Source of the DNA: Forficula auricularia
Lineage: Eukaryota; Arthropoda; Insecta; Dermaptera; Forficulidae
Direction of reading: 5' to 3'
NCBI GenBank assembly: GCA_024734495.1
Contig: JALMQS010000055.1
Coordinates: forward strand, 12,918,863-12,982,862
Length of the DNA stretch: 64,000 bases
Each line of letters begins with the position of its first letter. Position 1 is the first letter of the stretch. The notes under the pieces were generated by a model. It was not told the origin of the DNA. It saw only the letters and a program-made list of their open reading frames with translations, and ran no database searches. The translations under genes were made by a program, and so were the position numbers. Positions 21,226 through 32,693 of this stretch are shown here, piece by piece.

Positions 21226-22590
21226 AATCATGATGGGCTTTTATTTTAGCGAATTTGTGACAAAAAGTTTAGTATGGACCTTTAAAAAGATTATATACCC
21301 TTAAAAAGAAAATTGCATGGTTTTGTCGAATTTGTTACAGGGGGGAGGTTCGTTTTTTGCAATTTTTCCATTCAGTCCTCAACTTTATATCTACAAGTCC
21401 GTCTCCGAGAAAAATAATCAAATATACATATATTATATTTTTAAATATCAATAACAAGCTAAAAATTCACAAAATTCTTATGTTCAAAAAAATTTTTTTT
21501 TCATTTTTTTGGTGCCTCTGTGTAGATCCTTTGCATGCAATGCACTCTTTTGGTACTGCATTATAAATAAAAGCCCTTCCAATGCTGACAATGGCATTTT
21601 TACTGAGACTGTTTAATTTTTTTTATTATTTTTATTATTTGCTTATCGTGTTTAGATATGTCAGAAATTTAAAGAAGAAAGATTTTTTAGTATGATTTTT
21701 TTGCCTTGTTCAGTGATACAATAACTCAAGAACAAAATGTCAAATTCGTTCTTGAGCCAAAATATTTGTATTATAGAAATAAACCGCTGCTTAGATTTTG
21801 GTTTTACTAACTTTTTGGTTCAAAAATGAACGAAATCAGAATGAAACTGAATTGTCATATGACCCATTAAACCCCTGAAACTAATGAGTGGAAATTTGGC
21901 ACAGATGTTTATATTAATAAACTGCACTGCTGCACGAAGTTTCAATTTTCTAGCTCATACCATTCACTGACAAAAAATTGCCAAATCGCTGAAATTTACC
22001 AAAAGATACCCAAATAGCTTTCACTTTTTCCTTCAATATCCATTACTCGGTACTGAAAAAAAAACAGTTTTATGGGAGAGAGGAATATCCGAAAGATGTA
22101 TAGGTACTATCTTCAAATATTCCTTTCATTATCAACCATTAAAAATTATTTTACTCTCTGCTTCAATATCTGTATTCATTTTTAAAAAATTTAAAAAAAT
22201 CCTAGGATTTAGGTCGCCCAAAACTGATTCAACATTTCAAATAAGAATATTGGGCGAATAGGGTATAGAAAAAATACTGATCCTGCTTACCATAAATTCA
22301 TTGGAGTTCATCGGACAAGTATCGGAGATCAAGTGAGAGGCCAGAAACTCAAATCCCTCGTAGAGCTTTCAATTTGATGTAAAATTTTCATCAATACATC
22401 TGAAATCAGAAGAATAATAGGCATAAATAAATTACTTTTAATTATACAAACACATTACTCTAAAGCAGCCAGCCCTTTCTTTTCGGTTAGGCGACACCCG
22501 GTAGAAAAATTTCGAGGGTAGGCAGCAAAAATGTGCATTATTTCGGGTAACAAATTAGTATTTAAGTAGATACTTTGAATTTATGAATCC
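21226..22590. other. AT-rich intronic spacer
   Basis: No gene or clear element recognised. GGGCG-rich motifs near 22210-22260 recur at 23520-23580 and may mark an eroded transposon around the fold-back at 22591. Confidence 0.4.
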
Positions 22591-23230
22591 CTCGCTGTTA
22601 GACAAAAATTTTTCCCCGTAAACCTAACTATGGATTCCAGTAGAGTTTAATACGCTGATTATCATGCAATTTCCCGATTTTTTAAAACACGTCAGAGTTT
22701 TGAGATTTTATCGGTCAAAGTGACGAAAAAGGCCATTTTGACCTTTTTCGAGTCCCATTAAATATTAAACAGCATTATTTGAAATCAAAATATTGTGTTG
22801 ACGTAATATAAAACAGCTTCCTCTTTGATTTTCAAATTACCACTTGTTTGTAGCTAACTTAGAACTTGAGTTAGAACAAAAAAACTGAAACTACGTCATT
22901 ATAAAGGATAAAAAAACAGATAATGGATATGGTTTTTAGTCTTTTAGTTCTAATTGAGCTAAAAACAAGTGGAAATTTGAAAATCAAAGAGGAAGCTGTT
23001 TTATATTACGTGAACACGATATTTTGATTTCAAATATTGCTGTTTAATATTTAATGGGACTCGAAAATAGGTCAAAATGGCCTTTTTCGTCATTTTGACT
23101 GATAATATCTCAAAACTCTGACGTGTGGTAAAAAATCGGTAAATTGCATGATAATAAGCGTATAAAACTTTACTGGAATCTATTGTTAGGTTTACGGGAG
23201 AAATTTTTGTTTAATTTTTGTCGAGCAGTG
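22591..23230. repeat. 640-bp fold-back with about 270-bp arms
   Basis: Arms 22591-22860 and 22951-23230 are inverted copies with few mismatches (both contain GACTCGAAAA or its complement and the block AACAGCTTCCTCTTTGATTT). The loop is about 90 bp. No protein. The transcript of this intron would form a long double strand. Confidence 0.85.
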
Positions 23231-24100
23231 ATAATTAAAAAATTGGATACAAAATATTATATTTATTTCAAAGTATATTTTAAACAGAAACACATGCTCA
23301 TATAAAGTAATCATTGAAAAAGCGCTATTTTTCTATTTATATATATATATATTAGTGGCAAAAGAATTTACAATTACATCAAGTTCAACTCTTTTACAAT
23401 ATTTTTTTCAATGTACAAAATTCCTAAATCCGTGAGCCTCTCTTGAGAGATTGTGGCCCTCAAATAATTTTATCAAATGGGTGATTCAATATTTTTTTGC
23501 TCAATTGCTCATTTTAGCAGGTGGGCGAACGGTTGGGCGAGAGCAATTTGAGTTGGGCGGTCGCCACACCTTGCCCAATCACTGTCCTGAAATTGAGGAT
23601 TGGCAATGAATAAGATTTCTTTAGATTCCATTAGCTCAACTCAAAAATGTTTAGAGTAAACGTGAAATTTTTAGATACTAATTATAACTAAATTCTTCTT
23701 CCGGTTTTGTGATCGTATTCGAACCTAGATGACCAATGACCATCTTGATGAACTCGTTACACCGTTCTCTATCGGAAGTGATTTCAAAGAATCCAAAGTC
23801 TACTTAGTTCTTACTCTTAACATAAAATAGCTAAATATGAAATTTCATTTTGTCATTCTAATTGGTTTTTAAGATAGAGTAAACATAAAATTTGCCCACT
23901 CACTTACTCACGTATAAAACAAAAATTTGAGTAGAATTTGGAGCTTTCTAACTTGTGATTAGAAATGCGGAAAATTATAAAAAAAAATCGAATTCTCATA
24001 GATAACTCTATCGAAAGATTGTAGTTATTGAATAATGAGCTTAAATTTGGCCTACTAGTTTTTATAAAATGTTCCATCATTCCTATCCATAGATTTGTAA

Positions 24101-24458
24101 CAAGAATAGTAGGGAATTGGATAAAATTAAAAATACAAGTTTTTATTAAATGGGTGAGACGTTTCTTTAATTTATTTTGACTTCCTCAGTGGCCCATTAT
24201 ATATAACATTCTCTGTAAAAACGACGACAAAATTTTTTTAATTGTTAAAGAAAAGTCGCTTCCAAGATTGTTGATTAATTTGAGCCAAGAATATGTTAAA
24301 GAAAGATTAATGATGTTTTGTCTTAGAGTGAAATTGTTTTTGACAGAGTGATAAAATGGGCCCCCTGAGGAAGTCAAAATAAATTGAAGAAACGTTTGGC
24401 CCATTTAATAAAAAAAACTCTGTGTTTTTAATTTTATCCATTCCCTACTATTCCTATT
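24101..24458. repeat. Fold-back with about 100-bp arms and hammerhead-like core
   Basis: Arms 24101-24198 and 24353-24458 are inverted copies sharing AATAGTAGGGAATTGGATAA and TTTATTTTGACTTCCTCAG. On the plus strand the right arm reads CTGAGGAAG, TCAA-AATAAA-TTGA, A, GAAACG (24365-24394), a degenerate form of the hammerhead-like pattern. Confidence 0.6.
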
Positions 24459-24544
24459 AGAAATTTTTATAAAATATTCTTCGCAAATTTAAAATTGCTA
24501 GCTCAAATCATTTCCAAATCATTGAAATAAATACAAAAATCATC

Positions 24545-25160
24545 TATATATATAAAATTAAGGTTTTGTCTGTACATTGGTCCAAATCACGTCAAATTTT
24601 GGTTACACACGTTTCAAGCAAAGTTATGAACGAAAATATCCTCAACAAAATTCATGTATGTCTGTATGTATGCTTGCGTGGTTTCCGCGAAAAGTTGCTC
24701 ACGATTCACGTAACAACGGCTGAAGGGATTATTATGAAATTTCATATTTGGATCAGATGTCTTCTAACTTATGTTTACTGCTATATAACGTTTTGATAAT
24801 TTGACCCCAAAAGAGGGTTTGGGGGGGGGGGGGGGCGGACGAATAGAAATTATCAAATAACTTCTAAACTATTAACTCTATGGGAAATTTTGTTATGAGC
24901 AAAGTTGTAGGCGATTAGGATTTCTGACAACTTTTGTTTAAAAAATTCCCCCCGAAAACCACCCAAAAAGGGGGAGGGTGAAAAAATGTAAATTCTTGCC
25001 CTTGATGAGCAACCTCCACCAAATTTTGTACACATAATCCGTGGACCTCTAGAGAGTTAGAAATGCAAAAACTAACCATCCAAAATGAGGGGGAGGGGTC
25101 AAAAAAATGAAAATTCTTGCTCTTGGACCAAATTCAACCAAATTTTGTATATACAATACC
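24545..25160 (+). repeat. Interspersed non-coding repeat
   Basis: Contains phrases common in arthropod repeats (ACGGCTGAAGGGATTATTAT, GAAATTTCATATTTGG), a G run at about 24820-24834, and a diverged internal repeat built on AAATTCTTGCYCTTG...CAACCAAATTTTGTA (about 24990 and 25117). Short open frames here are not convincing genes. Confidence 0.5.
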
Positions 25161-25428
25161 TCTGGCTAGCAAGAGGGCCGGCGAAGGTGGGCCTTGCAGT
25201 TAGTATTAAATATGTAAAAAGTTTTCACCCACTTATTATTATTATTGTAAGGATTTTTGGGCCCCAATTAAGCTAGTACTTAGTGTCTTGAACACCGCTA
25301 TTTACCTAAGCTACTGCACTTTGTGAACATTGAAAAGTAAAACAAATTATTTAATCAATATTTATTTTTGTTATGAAATTAAAAAGATTTAATGTTAGAT
25401 TAATTGAACTTTTATTTTCTCTTTTAAG

Positions 25429-25638
25429 GCGAATACTTATAATTTGAAAAAAACTGAAATCAACATAAATAATACGAAGAGGATCTTAGCGGATGTACAG
25501 AAAATTCTCGCTGATTTATTGCACGATCTTATAACGTGTAGGGTGTCAAATGAAACTGGTAACTACAATCAGCAAAACGAGACAATTCAACATAAGCCAC
25601 AAGCAACAAGTGTTGTCGAGAAAAAAATCAAAGGATAA
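25429..25638 (+). CDS. Hypothetical helical protein, probable terminal exon
   Basis: A pyrimidine-rich acceptor (TTTTATTTTCTCTTTTAAG) precedes an open frame of 69 codons starting ANTYNLKKTEININ, with a helical NTKRILADVQKILADLLHDL and a polar tail ending EKKIKG before TAA. It has no ATG of its own at the frame start and joins in phase 0 to the donor at 16336, so I infer one gene with a 9.1-kb intron. Other exons may lie between. No family recognised. No canonical AATAAA lies immediately downstream. Confidence 0.45.
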   Translation, partial: ANTYNLKKTEININNTKRILADVQKILADLLHDLITCRVSNETGNYNQQNETIQHKPQATSVVEKKIKG

Positions 25639-25789
25639 TTAAAATTTATGATATAAAGCGTGAATATTATTGACTTTTTTTACTTTATTAATATATAAAA
25701 TTTCTTTAAAAATAATTTTTCAGTCAACATTTTACTGCACGAAGAAACCAGAATAATCGCCAACGCGAGTAATTAAGTACCATGAACCC

Positions 25790-26086
25790 AAGGAGCCATT
25801 CATAAAATATGTTCACAATCGGGGGGAGGGTGGGGGGATTTTTTAGCACGATGATATGTGATAAGGAGAACCCCTCCTCTCCGGGGATCTAAGGAAACAT
25901 GACGTTCACACTTAATCAATTTTTTCTTAACGTGTCAACAACATATCATTTATAGGTGGGGGTTCTAGCTTTTGTGACGTTATATTTGTTAGGGGGTCTT
26001 GTGGGAAATTGTGACGCAGTGTGACGAAGAGGAGGGGGGGTCAAAAAGGCGAAATTTTGTGTGACGTATTTTATGAGTTGCCCCCA
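25790..26086. mobile_element. MITE of the CCATTCATAAAATACGTCAC type
   Basis: The left end GGAGCCATTCATAAAATATG and right end GTGACGTATTTTATGAGTTG are inverted; the body is rich in G and C runs and TGTGACG. From memory, similar elements are widespread in insects and ticks. It lies 150 bp after the candidate terminal exon. Confidence 0.65.
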
Positions 26087-26294
26087 TATGAAGTTTCAAC
26101 TTTAGAAGATAAAATTGGTATATATTATATACATAACTATTTATATTTATATAGAACGATCTAGAAATGTTAATTAAAAATCCAGACGTTTCAAGTGAAT
26201 ATTTTGATTGTTTAATGCGTATAAATAATAGAAATAAATAAATATAAATCTTTTATAAAAAAACAATCTTCAAACGTTTATTAAAAGTCATCCA

Positions 26295-26326
26295 AACGTT
26301 TCGGGACAATTTCTCACTTTATCAAT
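26295..26326 (-). repeat. Hammerhead-like motif, degenerate
   Basis: The minus strand reads TTGATAAAG, a stem-loop, then TCCCGAAACGTT. It matches the 8087-8118 pattern but lacks a CTGATGA box. Probably a decayed relative. Confidence 0.35.
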
Positions 26327-26472
26327 GGAATTTAATTTCAAAAAAGAAAAAATATTACTTTATGTAATGAATATAAAGATCCACTAAAATAAATAAATAA
26401 ATAATTTTTTATAAAAGATTTGGATTTATTTATATAAATTAACCACCTCAAATCAATAGAATTTTTTTAAAG

Positions 26473-26942
26473 ATATATGGACGGTTTATTTTGAAAGTGG
26501 TGTTAAGTCCATTTTTTGTTGTTTCGAGATAATTATTTGTATTTATATTTTTAAAAATTCATATATTTATATATATTTCGATATTTTTATTTTGACGAAT
26601 TCATGAGCATAATATGCTAATAATATATAATATTCGACGTTATTGTACTCCGAGGAATGAACCGCGACCTGATATCGTGTACATCTACTTCCACTTCCAC
26701 TTTCATTTCCAAGTAGAAGACAATAGATGAAGGGGAATTATATCTAATGAATTCCAAAATAATTCCACATAATTCCAAAGCGGTGTACATTTAATTCCAA
26801 TCGCGGTTCACCACTCGTTGTACTCCATTGACTGGGATATTATAAATATGAAAAGAAGACCTATATTTAACTAAAAGTGACATTAAATAATTTTTTTCAA
26901 AATTGGACTTACATCTCTTTCAAAATAAACGGTCTATATATA
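26473..26942. mobile_element. MITE with about 36-bp inverted ends, hit by a second MITE
   Basis: The left arm 26473-26511 (ATATGGACGGTTTATTTTGA) and right arm 26905-26940 (TTTCAAAATAAACGGTCTAT) are inverted. The element at 26652-26817 is inserted within it. Non-coding. Confidence 0.65.
26652..26817. mobile_element. 166-bp MITE with 9-bp target duplication (Mutator-like?)
   Basis: Flanked by perfect 9-bp repeats TTGTACTCC (26643-26651 and 26818-26826). Both ends carry TGAACCGCGA in inverted orientation. A 9-bp duplication is usual for Mutator-like elements, so that superfamily is likely. Confidence 0.75.
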
Positions 26943-28052
26943 GTATTATATATATTATGAATTATGAGCTACGTGAATGAACCGACACTTATTCACTCTC
27001 ACTCAAAAATAATAAAATTAAATGAACAGAATAAGAAAAATTAAAAATTTTACCATTTAATCTAAAATTTAATTTTCATATATTTAGTTTTTTTTTTTAT
27101 TTATTTATTGGCATCGGGTAAAAACCCATTTTGTCAGCCAAAATATTCACAATTTAGAGGAGAATTTCATTAAAAAAAGAACCAATACTTTGAGTGAACT
27201 TTCACTTTGGAGATGTGACTATTCATTTTAATATTTCGAATCCCCTATTGAATATTCCCACACCATGATAAATTTCAACTTTCTTGGTTTTCTGTTTGGA
27301 GATTTAACAATTTTAATTTCTTTTCAACTTTTATTTCGCGCACCACCTCCCCTCTTCCTTCACCCATGAAATATCCAAAACACGTCCTTTTAAATAAAAA
27401 CCTCTTCCCTACTAAACTAAACTTTATTTTTTGAGATTTAATACTTTCAAGATCACCTGGAATACTCAAACAATATTCACTTAAAGGCCTCCTTCCTATT
27501 AAATTTCAGTTTTCTTCTTCCTGGGGATTAAAATTTAATAACTTAATTTTTCTAAAACCATTTCTCACTTAATTCTTTTGAATAAAAGCCTAACTATATT
27601 TCCAAATTTTCAATTTTTTTTATCGTGAGTTATTGGCGTAAAATTCCTAGTTCTAGTTTATTGGTAAGTGCTATTCAATTTATCAGTACACGCAAATCTC
27701 TACTTTTATAATTATAAAAATTAAGATAGATAGATTAATAATAATTATTGATAATCATAAAATCAATAAACCACTTCCGGGCCTCTCCTTCTTAGTCGAC
27801 TCTTCCGGACTGCGGATTTAAAGGTCAAACTAGCAGATTAGCCAAAGAATAGCTAGCTTCATTTTGCATGTACTAATTCTAAAATAAATTACCAACCTCT
27901 TTACCACATAGAAAACACTAGATCTGCCAAGTTATTTAAGGGTTTATCATCTGATACAATAGTCATAGACTTTCACGGAAAATTTTTAGGAGTGGAAGTT
28001 TGAAATCTAATTCATTAATCTATTTTTATTTAATTATGTTTGAAGATTTTTT
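26943..28052. other. AT-rich spacer
   Basis: Nothing recognisable beyond simple A/T tracts. Confidence 0.5.
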
Positions 28053-28072
28053 AATGCAGTATTATTATTATT

Positions 28073-28246
28073 TTTGGCTTTTCGCCCTTTCTAGCCATAA
28101 GCCAATTTACGATACCTATTATTATTATTTTTTTAATTTGTCTCTACCCAGGGATCATATTTTAGCCGGATGCCTCTAGTCGGATTCGAACCCGGGTCCA
28201 CTCGGTTATCAGGCTGGTACGCTAACCCCTAGCCTAATCCGACCCC
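28073..28246 (-). repeat. tRNA-derived SINE with (ATT)n region
   Basis: On the minus strand it starts GGGGTCGGATTAGGCTAGGG (A box region), has the B box GGTTCGAATCC, then GAGGCATCCGGCTAAAATAT and a tail with ATT repeats and GGCTTATGGCTAGAAAGGGC. Flanks AATGCAGTATT (28053-28063) and AATTCAGTATT (28247-28257) agree at 10 of 11 positions and are the likely target duplication. Confidence 0.85.
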
Positions 28247-28257
28247 AATTCAGTATT

Positions 28258-30423
28258 TCATCAAGACAGTAAGGACAAACAAACTGATTGTTGCTATTGA
28301 CAACAGTAATAAACATTTCTTACTCGATCCAAAAGGGCCCATCATTGTACACTATTACGCTTATGAGATCCAGACTTCCTATCGCCCTGAAATCATTTTT
28401 CACTTTTTGGTTTTAAAAACATGCTAAATCCGACATAGGTGGCTCTGAGCTCGTTAGTGTTCTGAATGGACTGTACTCTCAGTATATATAACTGGACAAA
28501 TGACTGAGTAAATTCATTACAGTTAACCGAAAATCGCAGAGAGTCCTCATATTTGAGAAATCAAGCAGAATAAGTCGATCGAAATGTCGTAGTTAATAGT
28601 TATATTGTATTATTTGTTCATGCTCAAGAAATAATTATAATTATTTTTAACCCTTAATAAATTTAATCACAAAAATACAAAGTTTAACAGCTACATATCT
28701 CTGTAATCATCAAGTTACACTTGATACAAGAACAAAAAAACTTTTAAAATTTTAAAATAATAGATTTCTTCTAAAAGTTTTATATTAATATATGTATGAA
28801 TACTTATGCAATACATTAAAAAATATTTTTCTAAGATTAGTTTGGACTCTCTTCCGTAAAATCCTGGCTAAGTACCTTTGGGATATTAAATGCTGTTGGA
28901 TTGATTCAATCGTCTCAATTATATTGAAATAGCTATCTCACTGAAATTCATTGTGGATTGAATGAAATAAATACTATAAAATTAAATATTTCAATTTTTA
29001 ATAGGTTTTATATTTTCACTTTCACTGATATAATACCTATAAATATTTTTTTTATTCGTTGATTTGGCTGTTACGCGAATAAAAAAAGACGGATAACCAA
29101 AATTTTATTAATTAAGTTTAAATTGATGACTTTTTAATTTGTCTTTAGAGTTTTTACATTATAAATTACTCATTAAATATTTTTTTAACTAATTTAGCAT
29201 TTTTTATATAATTTATGTTTCAGCATTTTAATAACAAACTAAGAATCATATCAAATAGCAGATATGCATCATTTAGAGATTGTGTGGGAGCAGATTATCT
29301 TCCTTTTCTTTAAGATGACTTGGTCACTATATCACTTTTTCATTGATAGGGATGCAAAAGTTCAGCTGTCATGCATTATGATATTATTGTGAGACGAGGT
29401 TTTCGTGCGTGCCGAAGGCACGCCCTCGAAGCTCTGCCCTCCGGGCTGGTGCCCTGGCAGGCGGCGTCTCGGTCTAAAAATGTTATTCCTCTTAAAAAAC
29501 CACACTCCAAATGTATAAGTACCTGTAAACTCCCGAAAATATATAGTCTCTTAAAAGTTTCGCCTCATTTTCGTCCTGACACAGCCTCAGAAATGAGGCT
29601 CTAGATATGAATCTGGAAGTATTTTTTTTCTATAATCTACAGCATTGTGATATTTTTTGTGTGGAAATAGATTTATTTAAATAAGTGGAATCGTGTGACT
29701 CAGGAGAATTATATTATATCATTTTTTTAAAATTTGGGATCGATAATCGATATAAGGGTCCAAATATTTAAAAGAGATCAGGTGTTGTTTGTATGACAGG
29801 CTGCTCCAGTATTGTCATGAGAAACTCGGGCATGCGTGCCTTAAGTCGTTCAATTTTATAAAAATCAAAAAATAAGAATAACAAAATTTAGATTTCTAAA
29901 AAATTATAAAAATTGGCAAATTATTAAAAAATAAACAAATAATATATAAAATATAAATCAAAAAAGATGTGATTAATTTCTTTTTCTGTGCGCAAAGAAA
30001 AGCGAATTGAATATTTAACTTTTGAGTAGGGGGGGAGGAATAATTATCAATATATTTAATGTTTCTTAATTAAAATCAACTGGAGTCTTTCATTTCGAAA
30101 TTCGAGTTCAAATTACAATTATATTTCAAATTTCCCTGCAAATATACCGACGGCATCAGCGCTGTCGGGAACATTCTCTGAGCGTTGCTGCAAATTAATC
30201 TAGACTATTATATATAGTATGATATATTTTATTATTACAGAATAAACAATTATATTTATAGATAGTTTTAGGGCGAACAAGTGTTATATCCAATAGAGAT
30301 ATATACATTTAAAATTCCTTTATATTTTTTAAATAAATTTTGGTAATACTTTTATTTTTTATTATTAGATATTTAGTTTAATTTAATGAGGCGAATTATT
30401 GGTAAAAGGGACAATTTAATAAA
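28258..30423. other. AT-rich spacer with one GC-rich island
   Basis: No gene recognised. At 29392-29475 a GC-rich stretch (CGTGCCGAAGGCACGCC, GGCGGCGTCTCGG) resembles 32762-32825 and is probably a shared repeat end. It can be read as a short open frame but shows no protein signature. Confidence 0.45.
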
Positions 30424-30428
30424 TTGCT

Positions 30429-31500
30429 AATTTACTGTTCAAGTAACGTTTCGTCCTTTAATTTTTGGACTTCATCAAGCTCAACAATTATATTTACAGA
30501 GCATTTTTATCCATAGAAATATACATTAGTTGCTAGTAGTTTAAGCGTTCATAGTATACTCTTGTTAAGCAGCTCTAATATGTACAATAGTACAGTGTAC
30601 ATATTATGTATATCATCATCGAGTATACAGTCCTAAGACTGGTTTGATGCAACAATCCGTCTCCACTCGACTCTGTCCCCCGCTAGCTGTTTGACCTCTC
30701 TAAATGTCTGGCATCCCATATCCCCAATTATTTGGTTGAAATATTCTAATCTGGGTCTTCCCCTTCCCCTTTTCTTTCCCACCTCCCCTCCAAGATATCC
30801 CTAAGCAGTCCCCCATGTCTCGGTGTGTGCCCCATCATCTGACCTCTTCTCTTCTTCAGACTCTTCCACAAGGTTCTTTTTTCTCCGATTCTTCCAAGAA
30901 CTTCTTCATTTGTAATTTTATCCATCCATTTGATATTCATCATTCTTCTGTAGCACCACATTTCGAAAGCCTCTAATCTCTTTCTCTCCGCTTTTCTAAT
31001 TGTCCAGGTTTCATACCCGTACATGGCTATGCTCCAATATCTTCAATAGCAACTTCCTGTTTTCTAAGCTGATTGAGGAGGAGCATAGTAGTTTTTGTTT
31101 TGAATTAAACCCCATTTTTGCTTGGGCAATTCTTGATTTAATTTCGTTTTCGCTCCTCCCATCCCATGTTATTTTACTTCCTAGGTAGCGGAATTTCTTA
31201 ACTCCTTCTAGGTTTCCTTGGTTAATTTTGATACATTCCTGTCTCGTTTGTTCTTTTTTTGTACATACTAGGACCTTGGTTTTATTCTTGTTTATTTTCA
31301 TTTTGATTTCTTTTATTAGGATTTGGTTAATTCCATTCAGGGCGTCCTCTAATTCTTTTTTATTGCTTCCTAGAAGGGCAATGCCATCGGCAAATCTTAA
31401 CATTATGTAGTATGTATATGTAGAGAAAAACATATTTTCTAATTGTTAACTATGTTGAGGTCCAAAAATTAAAAAACTAAACGTTTCTTAAACAGTAAAT
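30429..31500. mobile_element. Inverted 60-bp ends bracketing a LINE fragment
   Basis: Left arm 30429-30488 and right arm 31441-31500 are inverted (TTTACTGTT, AACGTTT, AATTTTTGGAC). On the minus strand the left arm reads CTTGATGAAGTCC, a loop, GGACGAAACGTT: perfect 4-bp stem II and GAAA, a hammerhead-like pattern with one extra base in the first box. The LINE piece lies inside. Confidence 0.55.
30605..31433 (-). mobile_element. 5'-truncated LINE, second family
   Basis: The minus strand encodes the second half of a reverse transcriptase in two frames: 31433-31011 (RFADGIALLGSNKKELEDAL, FRYLGSKITWDGRSENEIKS, ENRKLLLKILEHSHVRV) and 31024 down to about 30720 (YGYETWTIRKAERKRLEAFE, MWCYRRMMNIKWMDKITNEE, LRDILEGRWERKGEG). 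The 3' end includes ATCAAACCAGTCTTAGGACT and ATGATG. The YADD/FADD box reads FADG, so the second catalytic aspartate is lost. This is the common invertebrate 'endonuclease-reverse transcriptase' type, distinct from the LINE at 20101. Confidence 0.85.
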
Positions 31501-32693
31501 AAGAGTTTCATTAAAGTATCCTTTTTTCTAATACTTCACACACTTTTTTTAAATTAAATTTTAAATAAATTTTTAATTAATTTTTTGTAATATTGTTATT
31601 TAGAAATTTAAGCGGAGTAAATGTGAAAGTAACGATGTGTTCGTTTATAAAACAAGCCATAATTTTTTTTATTAAACAAAAATATTCTGTTCATAATTTT
31701 AACAATTGTATCGGAGCTGTTTTTGGAGTGGTTTATTTTTCATTTTATATATAGATCAATACTTACCTTTGGAAGATTTATTATTCCCGAGAGATTGCTT
31801 TTATTTTTTTTTCTTGCACACAAATCTCGGAAGTTTTTGAAATAAATATTTCATGAAGAGAATCTTTTCTAATGCATAAGATATCGAAGAAAAGAAATAT
31901 ACTTAGTTCTTGTTCAAAATTACCAAATAAAATATCTACCCTACTTTAAAGAAATTAAGTAATAATTATAAGATTATCAATTTTAAATAATAATAATAAA
32001 AGAAAAATATTTATTTAAAATAAATTTAATATTTTAATTTTGTAAATAAGTACCATCTATACTGTTTAAAAATATTTTATAAGTTAAAGATTTTGTTGTT
32101 TTAGATTTTTGAGAAAATAATTTTTTGAAAAAACTAGTATTTTTTAATATTTAATATTATAATTACAAGCTAGGCTAGATTTTAATACGTCCTTTTGGGT
32201 GATTGTTAAAAAGTCAGATGAGCAGTTGAGAATACTATTCAGGCAGTTCGCCAGATGTAATTATGCTTACCAGCTGCTCACCTAACTCGATATCTTGAAA
32301 ACGATCACAGATATATAGTGATTTAAACGTTGTTTAGTGTTATATTTTAAAAATAAATAAAAATTAAAAACTATTTACAAAATGCATGATTATTTAAAAA
32401 AAATTCTCTAAAATATTTAATAAACAAATAGCTGAGTAAGATTATAATTCTTCCTTGATGATTCATTATAATATTTAGCAATATTTCATGTCTTTTTAAG
32501 CCCTTAAATAAGAAATTATTTTAAAATAATATAGATTAAATAATTACAAAATAGAACAGAGCACGGTATGTATTTTTTTTAATTATAAGTAAATGCCTGT
32601 TTCTTGTTTGATTCTATTTTCTTATTAAGCTGATTAGAAGGCGTGTGGCCGGTTGCTGACTCTCTAGGCGAACTGGATTGGTGATGGATAAAG
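31501..32693. other. Very AT-rich spacer
   Basis: No gene, RNA or element recognised. Confidence 0.5.

Noticed and set aside
22465..23589. One hAT element enclosing the 640-bp fold-back
   Set aside because: Ends CAGCCAGCCC and ...CTGTCCTG look hAT-like, but the 8-bp flanks (CTCTAAAG and AAATTGAG) do not match.
24566..24796. 76-codon plus-strand frame
   Set aside because: The underlying DNA is an interspersed repeat of a type common in arthropods; the peptide has no signature.
29371..29604. 77-codon GC-rich frame as a possible small gene
   Set aside because: Its GC-rich part recurs at 32762-32825 in a repeat, and no splice sites or conserved motif are evident.
31000..31410. Plus-strand frames of about 60 codons opposite the LINE
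   Set aside because: Shadows of the minus-strand reverse transcriptase.
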